Positions 1 through 11,773 of a stretch of 64,000 nucleotides of DNA are shown one piece after another. This stretch comes from Chimonanthus salicifolius (Eukaryota; Streptophyta; Magnoliopsida; Laurales; Calycanthaceae). The translations under genes and the position numbers were made by a program. The notes under the pieces were generated by a model. It did no database searches. It saw only the letters and a list, made by a program, of their open reading frames with translations, and was not told the origin of the DNA. The stretch lies in NCBI GenBank assembly GCA_013350335.1, contig CM023534.1, positions 20,603,302 through 20,667,301 of the forward strand, in the 5' to 3' direction. Each line of letters opens with the position of its first letter. The stretch's first letter is position 1.

Positions 1-454
1 AGTAAGGTGGAATTCCTACTCTAATTGTGAGGGTGTAAGTCCCAACTTAGTGGATTTTGGGGATAGTTCAAGGTTGAGCGAGTCCTAACAGTGGATGTAG
101 GTTGGCTAAACCGAACCACTTTAAATTAGTTTTATGATGTTTGATCTTTGTATGTTTGTATTTATCATTTAAGTACTCTTCTCAACACACATCACTTTGC
201 ATGTTGATTATCTTATTTTATACATTGAGCACAAGCATCGATAATCAAGTAATATGTAAAGGATCATAATCTTAGTGTGAATGTTTAAAGAATCTATAAA
301 CAATCTATGACACTAAACAAATCTCTTGATTAATGTTCCGCTGCACCTAAAACAATCAAGAAATTTGTAAACACCATGGAAACTGGGATTGACCTATTCA
401 TCCCCCGTCTAGGGTCAATCATGTTGTTCTAGCTCCCAAGAAAAAAGGCTTTCA
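1..454 (+). mobile_element. Sirevirus-type LTR, 3' part (L1)
   Basis: This is the 3' portion of an LTR, cut off by the window edge. It matches the 3' half of the LTR at 1355-3013 almost base for base over positions 1-120 (there 2671-2788), including the shared stretch that ends GAACCACT. It ends in the family signature seen in all six related LTRs here: a C-rich block after CCTATTCA, then TTCTAG and a final TTTCA (454). The family is inferred from the associated pol, env-like ORF and multiple polypurine tracts of its relatives elsewhere in the window. Confidence 0.75.
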
Positions 455-1354
455 TATGTAGTGCTTTGATTGTATATAACTATTTTAAAATAGAAATTCA
501 TCAAGATGCATAAATCGGGTATGACTACTCAGTCACTTGTACCTTTTGGTAAAGTCGACATGTCGATGAATAGACTAGTCGGTGTAACTGACATATTGAC
601 ACTATGCAAAATCGAGCGCTGTTGAAAATGACAAAAATTGTCGAAAGGTTCGACCTGTCGAGGAGAGACGACATGTCGGTAGAACGAAAAGCTTAAGTTA
701 AAAAGACCAATTCTATGAAAGCAACAATAAATTTGAATTCGTCGTTCTCCCTCCTACGAAAGCCTTGGCGATTTCTTTTTTGGCTTCCATGACCTAGACC
801 CGTCATTGCAACCTCTCGGACTGATTTCTCACTAGAAAGACTTGGGGTTTTTGTTCCTCTCACCTTAAGAAACGAAGTTGTCACGGATATTGTGATTTTT
901 CATATTCGGAATATTCAAAAGCCAATGGACATGGGAATGTCTATGCTTAGAGTTTGGGAAATCAAACTCAAGAAGATTGGGGGAGAAAATCTTCTCAACA
1001 CTGTTAGCTTGGATAAACTTGGTAATAAGCTTAAGTTATGGGTAGTGTTGGTGTCTAGGAAATCATGATATATGGGGAGCATGAATACAAATCTAGTTTA
1101 GTCCATGAATGCATATTTATGTTTTGGACTAACCCCTCTAATGATTTTCTAGTGATGCTTGCTTATATGCTTAAACATGTAAACATAAATTGAAGCAAGC
1201 TAAACAAGAATATACGAAGATCGTAGTCTTCTTTTCCATTTGAATATTTACATGTAATTTATGTAATATATTGTATTCAAATGAGATGTAATAAGGGTGG
1301 GCTTGTAATTGGGGTAGCTTCTAGGTTTTGTCATGAAATTGACAAAGGGGAGAT
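455..1354 (+). mobile_element. Internal remnant of a deleted Sirevirus
   Basis: About 900 bases separate L1 and L2. No gag or pol coding survives. Around 540-690 there are several CGACCTGTCG-like palindromic motifs of the type found in the U3 region of this family's LTRs, so part of this stretch may be LTR-derived. The last 40 bases hold the usual 3' signal: GTCATGAAATTGAC, then a polypurine tract AAAGGGGAGA directly before the LTR. The element is therefore a large deletion derivative that keeps its ends but not its genes. No primer binding site was seen after 454. Confidence 0.6.
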
Positions 1355-3013
1355 TGTTAGTTCCTCGGCTTGCCGAGTCCCTAAGTTTGTCAATTTCATG
1401 ACTCGGGAAGAAGCATTTGCTAGAAGCTTGAAGACTCAAGGTGATCAGGATTGAAAATCATGCTCCATCGGATTAAAACTCATCGTTATAGCAATCACAA
1501 AACAGGTATTTGGCCATAGACGACTTTAGTTGGTACCCACACCTTAGAGATGACCATTTCTATGATTAGTTGAACAAATGGTAAAATTATAAAAATTGTA
1601 GAGAGGAAGCTTGACAATGAATTGGAAGCAAACTTGGAAATATGAATTAAGTTCACTGTCAGTCGACCAGTCGTTCTCACCGACCTCTCGATGGAGACAG
1701 GATCGACCTATCGTCGTCAAAGACTGGTCGACCAGATTGACAAAGCTTCTGGATCATAGAATTGTCTTTCTAGGTATGCCTCTGATCGAGAGTCTCGTAT
1801 GCAGTGACCCCTCAGTGATGAATTGAACGACCCATCGTGGTCGAAAAACTCGTCGTTGATAACCAATGAGTTCTGGAACTTAGAACTCAAGTGGACTCTC
1901 GAGAAAACAAACATCTTGGTAATTTAAGACTGATCGAGACTACCAGGACCGACCCCTCGGTAATGGATGACAAGTCGTTTTGGACAGGACAAGTTCCGCG
2001 ACATGAAACTCTGTCTGCATGGTATTGCTCAGATTAAGACCCTCGAATGGACAGACCTCTCGGTGCCATAACTGTCGACCCATCAACAACACAACCTGTC
2101 GAACGGAAAGTAATTATACTGTTGGGAGTGCATTTAATATGCAACGGTTAGGTGGTTGAACGGTAACAAATATGAACACCGATCTGTCGGTGCTGGACAG
2201 TTTGAAAAGTTGTGTTACCTCCTCTATATATATGAGTATTGTGTGATCATTTCATTATCTTCCTTGAACTGAGAATTCACACACACTCAAAGGAACGATC
2301 AACTCTCTTGTGCCTACACCAAAGAATCATATACAACCAATTTATTGATTGAGTTAGTGAAAGAGAGAAAGAGAGGAGGAAATAAAAGATACAACTAGGA
2401 TAGATATTGGTAGAATCAATTTCCTAGTGACCCTGAAATTGTGATTGCTCAAAGACGGCTATAAGGCGGAGCGCCGGTACACATTGGGTGGATATTTGAG
2501 AAGCACACATCTCCAAGAAAGATCTACAAGGCAAGTGCTTCTTGGTTTTAATTTTGTTTTAAAACCTTTGTCCTGAAAGTGGATTAAGGAGGCTTAGCTC
2601 CACAACAACTATAAAAAATCTAGAACGTCGTCTCTGGTACATGTGGTGGGTAGAATTCTCAGCCGATTGAGTAAGGTGGAATTCTTACTTTAATTGTGAG
2701 GGTGTAAGTCCCCACTTAGTGAATTTAGGGATAGCTCAAGGTTGAGCTAGTCCTAATAGTGGATGTAGGTTGGCTAACTGAACCACTATATATATATTTT
2801 GCCCATGTGCTTGTGGTGTTAGAGCTAATTCTTTGTGTTGATTGCTTAATCACATTTGCTAACACACACATACACACTTGATTGTTATATCCGCTGCACT
2901 TAATTAATCAATCAAGTAATATTTTAAAAAGACCAATGATTTTAGATTGACCTATTCACACCCCCCTCTCTCTTGGGTTAATCGTGTTCTAGCGCCAAAG
3001 GAAAGGATTTTCA
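1355..3013 (+). mobile_element. Sirevirus-type LTR (L2), complete
   Basis: The LTR begins TGTTAG right after the polypurine tract and ends TTTTCA at 3013. A likely TATA box (CTCTATATATATGAG) lies near 2222, followed by transcribed LTR sequence. The U3 part (about 1660-2120) is filled with short motifs built on TCGACC and CGACCTCTCG, a family trait described as palindromic motifs of Sirevirus LTRs. The 3' third (2671-2990) matches L1. The 5-base sequence after it is AAATG; its partner is outside the window. Confidence 0.75.
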
Positions 3014-5053
3014 AAATGAATATTTATGCGATTTTCCCATGTTTTTACAGATTTTTTATGAAAAACTTAAAGACTGGAGAAGGTGAGGAGATTCAACTTA
3101 ACCTGTATAGTGGATATTGTGAAATTTGTAAGATCCTAGACTAGAAATGGGACCCATGATACTTTAAGATGGAAAAGACCAAGTGGGACCAAAAAAAAAA
3201 ACTTGACACCACTTCCATGTAAGGGATGATAATAGTTTTGACTGCCAGAACCGAAGCACAAAAATTTTTCAAGTAGCCGAGGCCTATTGGTCTAAAATGT
3301 AGTATGGGGCTCATTAGTGGTCTAGAGAATGATAGATGTGTTGTTTGGATAATTTTTTAGAATATCCAATGATAGTGCATGGTGTAGATACATGCTTGTG
3401 ATTCATGCTATGGTTAGTGGTGCATGTAGTATGTGTTATATTAGTTAATGCATGTGATTCATGCATTGGTTATGTGAATAGGTGATATATGTGGCTTTGA
3501 TCATGCATGAGGTTTGTGCTAGAATCAGTAGTGCATATGGTATGTGTTATAATATGCATGTGGTTAATACCATAGTATAGGTGCATGTGGTGGCTGTGAT
3601 GTTTGATTATGCATAAAGTTATGTATGCATGTGATTATTCATGTGCTAACAAGTTTGTGCAGGTGATGAGATGAGAATATTCTAGGTTATTAAACCTGGA
3701 TTGAAACCAATGGATGGTAAGTGGAACTCCATTGTTAAACCCTCGTGGTAAGGGTATATGGGGAAAAGATGTGTGAATGGTGATCTTATATTGTTTCCAT
3801 GTTTATAGATAGTTGATAATTAATTTACATGTTAATGTATATGTACACATTTGTGTGTCCGGTCTAGCTCTTGCAAGATGCTGTATTATTTTTGTGTCAG
3901 GACTTATGCATTGAGGATGAGTGAGATTCCTCAACAAGGTTGAGTGGAATATCCTGGACCTATACAGTTGAGGTTGACTAGGATACCTCAATGAGGTTGT
4001 GTGGGATACTCTAGTGTATCATAAGTTCGTTGAAACATTTTAAATGGAATGAATATAACAAATGGTAAATATGGATTATTTGTTTTTCATTTTGTTAAAC
4101 ATGCATTGTGTTATTGATATTATAAATGCATGAGAAGAAGGTAGAGTGCATGGGTGAGTATACATGTGTGGATTTACATATGTATGTCTGAGTATACATG
4201 GGTGTGTTAGTAGAAAGGAAAGAACCAATGGTAAAGTATGCCATGAAGTTCTAAGTGTTTCCCTCGTATACTGCATTGTCAATTTGATATTTTGAAAATT
4301 TGGAGGGACTTGTTAATTTAAGTTCTCTTCACTGGTTAGGAGCTCACATCCCTTATTATGTAGGTCATATATTGGAAGAGGGAATGAAAAACCCCTCTGT
4401 GATGCTTAAGATTTGGACTCCAGTGCTGTTCGAGGGTAGGGTTTATACTTGTTTAGTTTTATGTTAAAACTATGTAAATATTGGATGATTATGCCACTTG
4501 TGGCATAAAGACCTTGTGTATAAGTCATATAAGTGTAATATGATCCTATAATGTGTAAATGATTGTATTATGGTGTATATTTTATATTTCGAGTATCAAA
4601 ACCGAGGAGAAACCAAGTTTGCAAAACCAGCCGAAATAGTAGTTTTGTTATCAGGGCGCTGCATCGCCACTGGCGATGGTATCGACTTGAGAGAAACTAA
4701 GAAAATACAGAATTTTGTCCCTATGATGGATTGTCACCTGCGATAGGTCGTGAGCTATGCCTCGTGAGTGACGAGTGGATCGGCATGAGACCAAACTGTT
4801 TTTACAAATAGATCCTCTAGGGCGATGCATCACCACTGGCAATGGGTTACCCAGGTCTGAAATTGTTTGTGAAGGTTAGTGAAGGTTGAATTTTGGTTTG
4901 ATGTGTGGATAACACTTGTTGTCTACATAAGCATGTGTGACATTTTCTATGGGCTTAGGTGAGATCGAAGCCCATGGACTTTTAATGATTGGCTTCGTTT
5001 TAAAAGAAAAAGCTTAGTCGTATTCTGGACCTACATCTAGGTTTGGGGTGTGG
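3014..5053 (+). mobile_element. Probable degenerate LTR of a gypsy-type element
   Basis: There is no coding sequence in this 2-kb stretch. Near its end it reads GGTTTGGGGTGTGGCA, resembling the GGGGTGTTACA or GGGGCGTGACA that closes the other gypsy LTRs in this window, and Sirevirus coding sequence follows at once. Two copies of an imperfect palindrome, GCATCGCCACTGGCGATGG (about 4662) and a diverged copy (about 4825), recall the hairpin arrays inside the other LTRs. The 5' end is not defined and no target duplication is visible, so the call is tentative. Confidence 0.35.
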
Positions 5054-5073
5054 CACTAGTGGTGAAGATAACT

Positions 5074-6300
5074 CTTAAGCCTCATCTTCCTCTTCTCCCC
5101 CACCAAAGAAGGCCAAGAAACATTAAGCTCAAAGAAATCAAACACCTGCCCTTCCTCCTCCAACTGAACTAGAGGCAAATCCTTCCGCCTCTCTTATTCA
5201 CTCAAAGGATCAATCTGAGGCACAAACTCATGGTCAGAATCAAGAGAAACTGGCTTTGAAGAGTCTCAATCCGTAGAAGGATCTATTCCTTCGGCTCCTG
5301 AAGATGGACTTATTCTTAAACCCATTCGACCATACGCCGATCTGTTGAACAAAAAACTATTATTCCCGACATTGAGAAGTATAAGGTTTTGTCTATCCTC
5401 CAGAAAATGGGATGGCTAAATTTTTTGGCCTGGGGCGATAAAGCCTATCCCCCTCTTTCCAAAGGAATGTTCTGTTCCATTAAGGATTATCCCATTGAGC
5501 ATTCCTTCAGAATTGAATTCCAAAGTGGGGAAATAGTCACTATCACGCCTCAACTTGTTTCCAATCTTATGGGCATCCCCATGTACAACATTGGTGACAT
5601 TAAGAAAGTCCGACCTACTACCACTGAAAAAAGACAAAAACAGTCTTTGATCCTCAGATCTCCTCCCTCCGTACAAACTTCTCCATCTTATTTTCACATA
5701 TAATGTGTATCCTTGGTGTGGAAACAAATCTGATCTCACTGGGTATATGGTCAACATTATGTATTGGGTTGCCATGGGCCAAAAAATCTGTCTCCCAATA
5801 ATGATATGTGCCCACATTGTCTCCTACTAGAAATCCATTAGGCGAGGAGCACCTCTTTTTTGTCATCTTATGTATGTTCTTGCCAGACATTTAGGAATCC
5901 AACCTCCTGAGGTGAAACTCCAAAAGGTATTAGGTCTTTTAGCACCTTCTTTATTAAGCAATGTCTTCGTCTACTCAAAGATGTTCCCTCTATTTCTGTT
6001 GCTGCTAAAGAGTTTCCTACTCCTAAATCAGATCCAGAAGAGCCTCCTCCTATAACACCAGACCATGTCAGTGATGGTAGGGTCATAGAGGATCGCCTTA
6101 AGGCTATGTAGAGAAATCAAGGAGAGAGATTTGCTGTAATCGATGCTCGCTTAGAACGCCTTCACCAGGAGCACAGCGAATTATCTGAGTTTGTGAAGAA
6201 ATAAGTCAAGGGTCTCATTTCCTTTCTTCGCAACATCTCATCCTCCTGCAAGAGTAGTGATGCAGCTCTCCCACCTTCTCTTCCAATTGACCCAGCCTAG
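5074..6300 (+). pseudogene. Sirevirus env-like (third ORF) remnant
   Basis: In this position Sireviruses carry an extra ORF between pol and the 3' LTR, usually called env-like; its function is not established. The best preserved piece (5389-5703) reads through a region containing KMGWLNFLAWGDKAYP and MGIPMYNIGD. The same block recurs at 50400-50900 in the second Sirevirus of this window (KMGWENFF, then GEKAYPSLARGMFCS). The upstream part (5080-5340) is rich in Ser, Pro and Lys codons, like the corresponding region of the other copy. After 5703 the frame breaks, but related sequence continues to about 6270. The polypurine tracts and LTR that should follow are missing, and the left side is cut by the LTR-like sequence. 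It is a fossil with no intact frame. Confidence 0.6.
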
Positions 6301-7079
6301 ATTAATTAGCTCTTTTTGTGTTTTGGTTTTGAATAAGCTTTGAGATTTTGGGTCTGTAATACACTAAAAAACGTTGGCACATATTATGCTTGAATGGTTA
6401 TATGTTTTGGATGAGATGCATTTTTGAATTCTTGAATGGCATTTCTATGATTAATGATTCTGTGTCTTTATGGTCTATACTTGGAATATTATGATGCTAA
6501 ATGTTGTATGTTTGGATGATGACTAAGTTTTGTTTTGAATGAAAGGTAAGTAGTATTAATCATTCCAGAACAAATGAAAACAAGCCCTAAAATAAGAACT
6601 AAAATAATGCATACCGGGCCAGGCAAGATAGAACTCAAAAGCTCCGTATACAGACCAAAAAAAAAAACATACAAAGCAACAGAAATAGCCTAGCAAAAGA
6701 AAACAGGCCAAACAAGCATGAAAGGACTAGCTAACATCATCAGAAGCATCAGTGGAGATGGTCAGCACCCCATAAGGAGAGGAGTTGATGCTAGAGAAAA
6801 CTTCTTGGAACAATCGAAGATAAGACTTATGGAAAGTAGATATGTTCCTGGTCGAGCAATTTAGCTTGTTGAGGAGCATCATGGAGGCAACGTGAATAGT
6901 GGAAATGAGCCAAAAAAAAAAGAAGATTGATTCCAGGCTCTGTTGAGGTTGTGGTTGCTGCAGTGAAAATGAATGGAATACAATCCCATTTCCTCTAGAC
7001 CCAGAATACACCGCTAAACGCCGATGGAGAATTCCACTAGATACAACGTATACATGAGTTTGTGTAGGCGATTACAAGA
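6301..7079. other. Spacer without recognised gene
   Basis: No domain or repeat was recognised here. A minus-strand open frame at 7011-6727 has no similarity that I can name. It begins next to a possible transposon junction, and its coding appearance is weak (a run of Phe from a poly-T stretch). Confidence 0.4.
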
Positions 7080-7091
7080 AGTGCTACCAGC

Positions 7092-7637
7092 ATGGTCCAA
7101 GAAGACTGTCGTAATGAACCATTCATTGCCGAAAATGAGATAGTGGAGCAGAAGGCGATTGAACAGAGTCGGCAAAAGAGCTATGCTGATAAAAGGAGGA
7201 GGTTTCTAGAATTTCAAGTGGGAGACATGGTATTCTTAAAGGTCTCGCCACGAAAAGGGCACATGAGATTTGGGAAGAAGGGAAAACTGTCGCCAAGATA
7301 TGTGGGACCGTTTTCAATTATAAGAAATATGGGGGATGTAGCCTATCAGTAAGCACTTCCCTCGCAATTGGCATCTTTACATGATGTATTCCATGTGTCG
7401 ATGCTGAGGAAGTACAACCCCGATCCGTCTCATGTTTTGAATGTGCAAGACATAGATGTGCAAAGCGACACTACTTACATCGAGAAGCCAGTCCGAATAA
7501 TAGAGAATGAGCAAAGGGTGTTGCGGAACCGAGCGATTCAGTTCGTCAAGGTGGTATGGGATAGACATGGTGTTGAGGAAGCCACTTGGGAACTGGAATC
7601 GGAAATGAGAACGGCTCACCCTGAGTTGTTTGTATGA
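7092..7637 (+). pseudogene. Ty3-gypsy (Tekay/Del-type) integrase C-terminus and chromodomain remnant
   Basis: The translation carries the typical C-terminal integrase and chromodomain blocks of chromovirus pol: RQKSYADKRRR, FQVGDMVFLKVSP and GKLSPRYVGPF, then (after one in-frame stop near 7350) HDVFHVSMLRKYNPDPSH and finally the chromodomain-like VVWDRHGVEEATWELESEM. The order and spacing are as in Tekay/Del elements, where integrase inserts cDNA and the chromodomain targets chromatin. The reverse transcriptase, RNase H and catalytic part of integrase are missing to the left, so this is a 3' fragment. It is followed by GGGACGAAAATTTT, a polypurine tract (AAAAAGAGGA) and the LTR. Confidence 0.85.
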
Positions 7638-8289
7638 TTTGTTTTAAAATCCTACTTTGTTCGATTTTTGGGACGAAAATTTTAAAAAGAGGATTGTATT
7701 GTAATACCCTAGAAGTTTCAATATATTAATATTTACGGAATTGCCATTGTAATTTATTGATATGGATTTAAATGGGTAAGGTGTTGGGCCAATGGTCCAA
7801 TAAAGACCCAATGGTTGGTAGTTATGTTTACAAGACAAATAAATGGATGAGATGTACTCAAACGGGTCAAGATTGGTAATTGGGTCAAATTTTGTTAAAT
7901 GGGTCAAAATGGTCAAATTGGACCCAATGGGTCGAGGTGGATATGATTAATCAATTTGTGAGTTCAAAACTTAATTGGGTTAAGTTTACTTAATGTTTGA
8001 GTGGGATTGAGATAAATTAAATGATGGAGATGAGTTGAGTTGAATTTATGGGTCAAGTTGAATTAAATGAATGAGTTGGGTTTGGGTGAGTTGAATACAT
8101 GAATTGGTTAGAATATTTATTCTAAGTGAGTGAGGTGTAGATAAAAGATGTTTTGATTGTTTTCAAATTCAAACATGTTCCAATGATTGGCTGCATGGGA
8201 GGTTTTACATGCATGTAACTCCTACCTACATGATGAATGAAATGGCGGTTACATAAGGTGAATCAAGGGGCTAGCCGTTGGGGCCTAGG

Positions 8290-8592
8290 AGAGTTTTATT
8301 TCAAGTGAAACTCTCACATGCAAAATGGTTAATGAGAGGAATGTATACAGCAAGATACTCATGGAAAGCTGTTGGTGGGGGTTTCATCTCAAGATGAAAC
8401 CCCAAGAGAAGTTATAGTCAATATAGGTTACCCAAAGGTACACCACATGTTGGAACATGAAAAGGTTTCATTTCATGAGGAAACTCCCATTTGAATTGTT
8501 AATGAGAGAGGAGTTAAGGAGGGGGTTACACAAATACAGTCCAAAGGAGACGTTGGAAGCTTGGGGAGGTTTCATTTCATAGATGAAACCCC
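8290..8592 (+). repeat. Array of four GTTTCAT...ATGAAAC hairpins in the gypsy LTR
   Basis: Four imperfect inverted repeats lie about 90 bases apart: near 8290, 8376 (GGGTTTCATCTC then AAGATGAAACCC), 8463 and 8562. Each has the form GTTTCAT plus a short loop plus ATGAAAC. Between them the sequence is unrelated, so this is a dispersed hairpin array rather than a simple tandem repeat. Confidence 0.7.
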
Positions 8593-9125
8593 CAAGTAAG
8601 CATAAAGGGCATTGGTTAATATGGGAGTTACATGTGAGGTCAATTTCAGGCTGAAGTGCATTAGCCAAAGAGTTCTCATTTCACTCTCTCTATCTCTCTC
8701 TCTCTCTTTGCCGTCTTCTACATTCCAAGATCAAGAACAGCAGCTGGTTGCTCATTTCAATCAATTCTTGGGTGATCCTTTCATCAAGACAAAAATCAGC
8801 AAAAGAGTTTGGCACCAAGGTTTAAGATCAAATATCTATCTCTCTCTTCCTCTCAAATTCATATCACCTAGCTGAAGTGTTCCAAGGAGGTTGCAGCAAG
8901 GTTTGTCTCAGCCAAAAGAACAAGAAGAAAGAAGGAGAGGCTAGGGAAGTAAAGGACCAAGGAATGAGTCAAAGAACCGAAGGAGATGCGGTATTGGTAA
9001 GTGCACTATGAACCTTGTCAAATAAGTTGGTTAAGGGATGTGATCCGGCCATTGTGTGACCAAATCCATCAATGGTTTAGATTAGGTATTATGCTGTCTT
9101 TAAATAACAAAATATGGACCATAGT

Positions 9126-10134
9126 GTTCGGCCCCTTTGGATGGCCGAACCCCATGAGAAAACTTGGTGATTTTTATGGTGTTTGAAAGACAAAATCCAT
9201 ATTATGAAATGGAGGTTTTTAAAGGATTTTAAATGGAGATAAGCTTGCTGTTTTGGACCAGTTATGGGATGACTGAATGATCTGGTTTTCATGGTTTAAG
9301 TGTGGAGTCTCATATGTATATAATTGATGGAAGTATTGTGTTAAGAGAACCATAGGGTTTGGCCATGTGTATGGCCGAACCCCATGGACTGTTTTGATGG
9401 CATGATTGGGTAAAATCATATTGGAAATCTAAGATGTGTTTAATACTTTTGATTAAGGAATTATCTAGACTTAGTTATGGAGTTAATATTAAGTTTATCA
9501 ACCATGATATTAGATGGAAGGTGGGGATACAAATCAGTTTGGTGAGGTTCGGCCATGTAGTATGGCCGAACCCCACTAATGATGATTGATGGATTGGGTG
9601 GTTAATGTTATGGATGTATGAAGGATTTAAAAGGACTAAAATAAGATGGTGAGGTTCGGCCATGTAGTATGGCCGAACCCCACTAAGATGGTTTTATTTT
9701 AAGTGATGGAAGTTAGAAAGGTTACGCATTGGTTAGACCAATGGCAAAACTGTAAATACAAGATCAATGACAAATGTGAATGGATTGATCAAAGTGGGGT
9801 CCAAAAATCAAGGGGTAAGGTTCGGCCATGTTGTATGGCCGAACCCTACCAAAGTATGTTTGAGGTGTGAGGTGGATTAAGTATGTTTAATGGTGTTTAA
9901 CATAAAAGGTTAGTCTCAATGGCACAATTGTAATTATGGGTGAAATGATCAAATGACCAAAGGAATGGAAATATGAGCCAAAAATCCAAGTGGTAAGGTT
10001 CGGCCATGTTGTATGGCCGAACCCGTACTAAGGTTTATTTTAGAGGATTTGGTTATTTGGAGGCTATGGGTCAAATGAAAGAGAGCAAAGTCTTAAATGG
10101 GTGAGGTTCGGCCATGGGGTATGGCCGAACCCCA
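9126..10134 (+). repeat. Array of seven GGTTCGGCCAT...ATGGCCGAACC hairpins in the gypsy LTR
   Basis: Seven near-identical palindromes start at about 9126, 9356, 9546, 9653, 9819, 9997 and 10104. Each consists of GGTTCGGCCAT, a loop of a few bases, and TATGGCCGAACCCC. They are 105-230 bases apart with anonymous sequence between them. The copies are far better conserved than the intervening sequence. Confidence 0.85.
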
Positions 10135-10203
10135 CATAATGGATTTTTGGGACTTAGACTAGGTTGGAATCTTATGGTTAAAAGCTTGACTTGCTGTTAT
10201 ATA

Positions 10204-10961
10204 CAGGGCCGGCCCTGAGATATCAGGGGCCCTAGGCGAGTTTTTAAGATGGGGCCCTTATCTACTCACAAAAAATAAAATCATACAATTTTTTTTTATA
10301 ATGTGTGAAACTAAATAAAATATCATAATCAAATTTATAACAAAGTATTATTTAAAATTTATTTTTATTTTGAGATACAAAATTACTAATGAAATTACTA
10401 TATTCAAGTTTTTTTAACATTTATTTTTCAATAGATAAGATAGCTAATCCATTCAATCTTTCGTATGACATTGTAGACGGAAGATAAGATTTTATTAGTT
10501 TTAACTTTAAAAAACTTATTTCTACACAGGCAACTGTAATTGGTATAATCAACATTATTATATAAACAATTCATGCATTTGAAAAACAACAATTCATTCT
10601 TTTTATGTAATTTGACAATTCATTCTTTTGATACTGCATCTTTTATCATATTCGAGTTTGACACTAATGCAAATTCTAATTTGAAACGAAGATATTATTA
10701 TTATTTTAATTTTTCAATTTTTATGTATTTTTTTAAAAAATAAAAAATAAAAATTATCTTAATTATAATGATTTATACTTGTATATTACTTCTAATAAAA
10801 TCTAAATTGATCAAATGAATAAAGGTATGTTTTTTCATCTCTTCAAATATTAAAAGCTTTAAATTATATTTAATTCAAAATTATCAACTCAATATAGATT
10901 TCTCTTTCTTTTTATTTAGATGACAGATATATTTTAAAAGATTCTTTATTAATTAAAATTA

Positions 10962-10994
<33 letters not shown>

Positions 10995-11383
10995 ACTCAA
11001 TAAAATGAGGATTATAATAATAATTATTATGATTGTTACTATCATTATTTTAATTTTTTAAGAAACCTACGCTTTAAATAGATTAGAAAAATTATCAAAT
11101 AGTCAAATGATTTCAAGTAGTATTAGTTCAAATTATTGTTATTTTTTATTATTATTATTAAATAACTTGATAAAAATAAAAAAATTATTAATAACACCGC
11201 CCGGATTTGATCCCAAGAGCTCAGATCGCACAAGGACAAGCCTGGACAACAATGAAATAATGCTTTAATTTATACATTATTAACTATTTAACATATAATA
11301 AAGAAGCTTATGGACTTGGAGGCCCTATTTATTTGGGGGCCCTAGGCGATCGCCTAGTTCGCCTATAGCGAGGGCCGGCCCTG
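10204..11383. mobile_element. Non-autonomous hAT-type element (CAGGGCCGGCCC ends), 1180 bp
   Basis: The ends are inverted repeats: CAGGGCCGGCCCTG at the left, and the same 14 bases (itself near-palindromic) at the right. Further inward, both ends carry GGGCCCTAGGCGA-like sequence. The element is flanked by an exact 8-bp direct repeat, GTTATATA (10196-10203 and 11384-11391). An 8-bp duplication with CAGGG ends fits the hAT superfamily. The interior is very AT-rich, contains an ATT microsatellite (about 10965-10995), and has no transposase frame, so it depended on an enzyme supplied elsewhere. Confidence 0.9.
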
Positions 11384-11385
11384 GT

Positions 11386-11396
11386 TATATAAATAG
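11386..11396 (+). promoter_or_regulatory. TATA box of the gypsy LTR
   Basis: TATATAAATAG is a strong plant TATA element inside the LTR. It is formed across the right copy of the hAT target duplication, so the hAT insertion split the promoter just upstream of it and the duplicated target regenerated the box. The transcription start would be expected some 30 bases downstream; this is inferred. Confidence 0.6.
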
Positions 11397-11643
11397 GGCC
11401 ATGGGATTTGCTTGAACAGCGTACAAGTTGTAAACAAGAGACGGTTCAAAAGAAGTGCCAAACTAAGTGATTATTGTGTAAGTTTCCTACCTTTATTGTA
11501 ACCACATTTTTATTTGCTGTTTTATGTTGATTTCGATAAGTTATATGAATGTAAAGTTATGTTTCTAAATGGCATGTTTGCATAGACATTTCATGCATGG
11601 CATGGGATGATGGTGTTATAACCGGACGCCACACTCCGTCGAG

Positions 11644-11773
11644 GCGTCCGAAAGACCACTGTGGGGTACCTTGATGATGAGAATCCCATCAAGAGGAATC
11701 CGGAGGCCACTCAGTCGTGGCGTCCGAAAGACCACTGTGGGGTACCTTGACGATGAGAATCCCGTCAAGAGGA
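11644..11773 (+). repeat. Two-copy tandem repeat in the gypsy LTR (77-bp spacing)
   Basis: Two copies of a roughly 53-base block start at 11644 and 11721. Both read CGTCCGAAAGACCACTGTGG, then GGTACCTTGA and GATGAGAATCC. They differ at only a few positions, mainly C/T changes. They lie in the presumed transcribed part of the LTR, downstream of the TATA box. Confidence 0.8.

Noticed and set aside
6727..7011. A minus-strand 94-codon gene
   Set aside because: A poly-Phe run from a poly-T stretch, no recognisable domain, and no supporting splice or promoter context.
7011..7091. A gypsy integrase start codon at 7092
   Set aside because: The integrase is a 3' fragment of a polyprotein; the ATG is an internal Met, not a gene start.
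9126..10134. A CRISPR-like array of repeats with unique spacers
   Set aside because: Spacing is irregular (105-230 bases), the context is a plant LTR with primer site and gag, and there are no cas genes.
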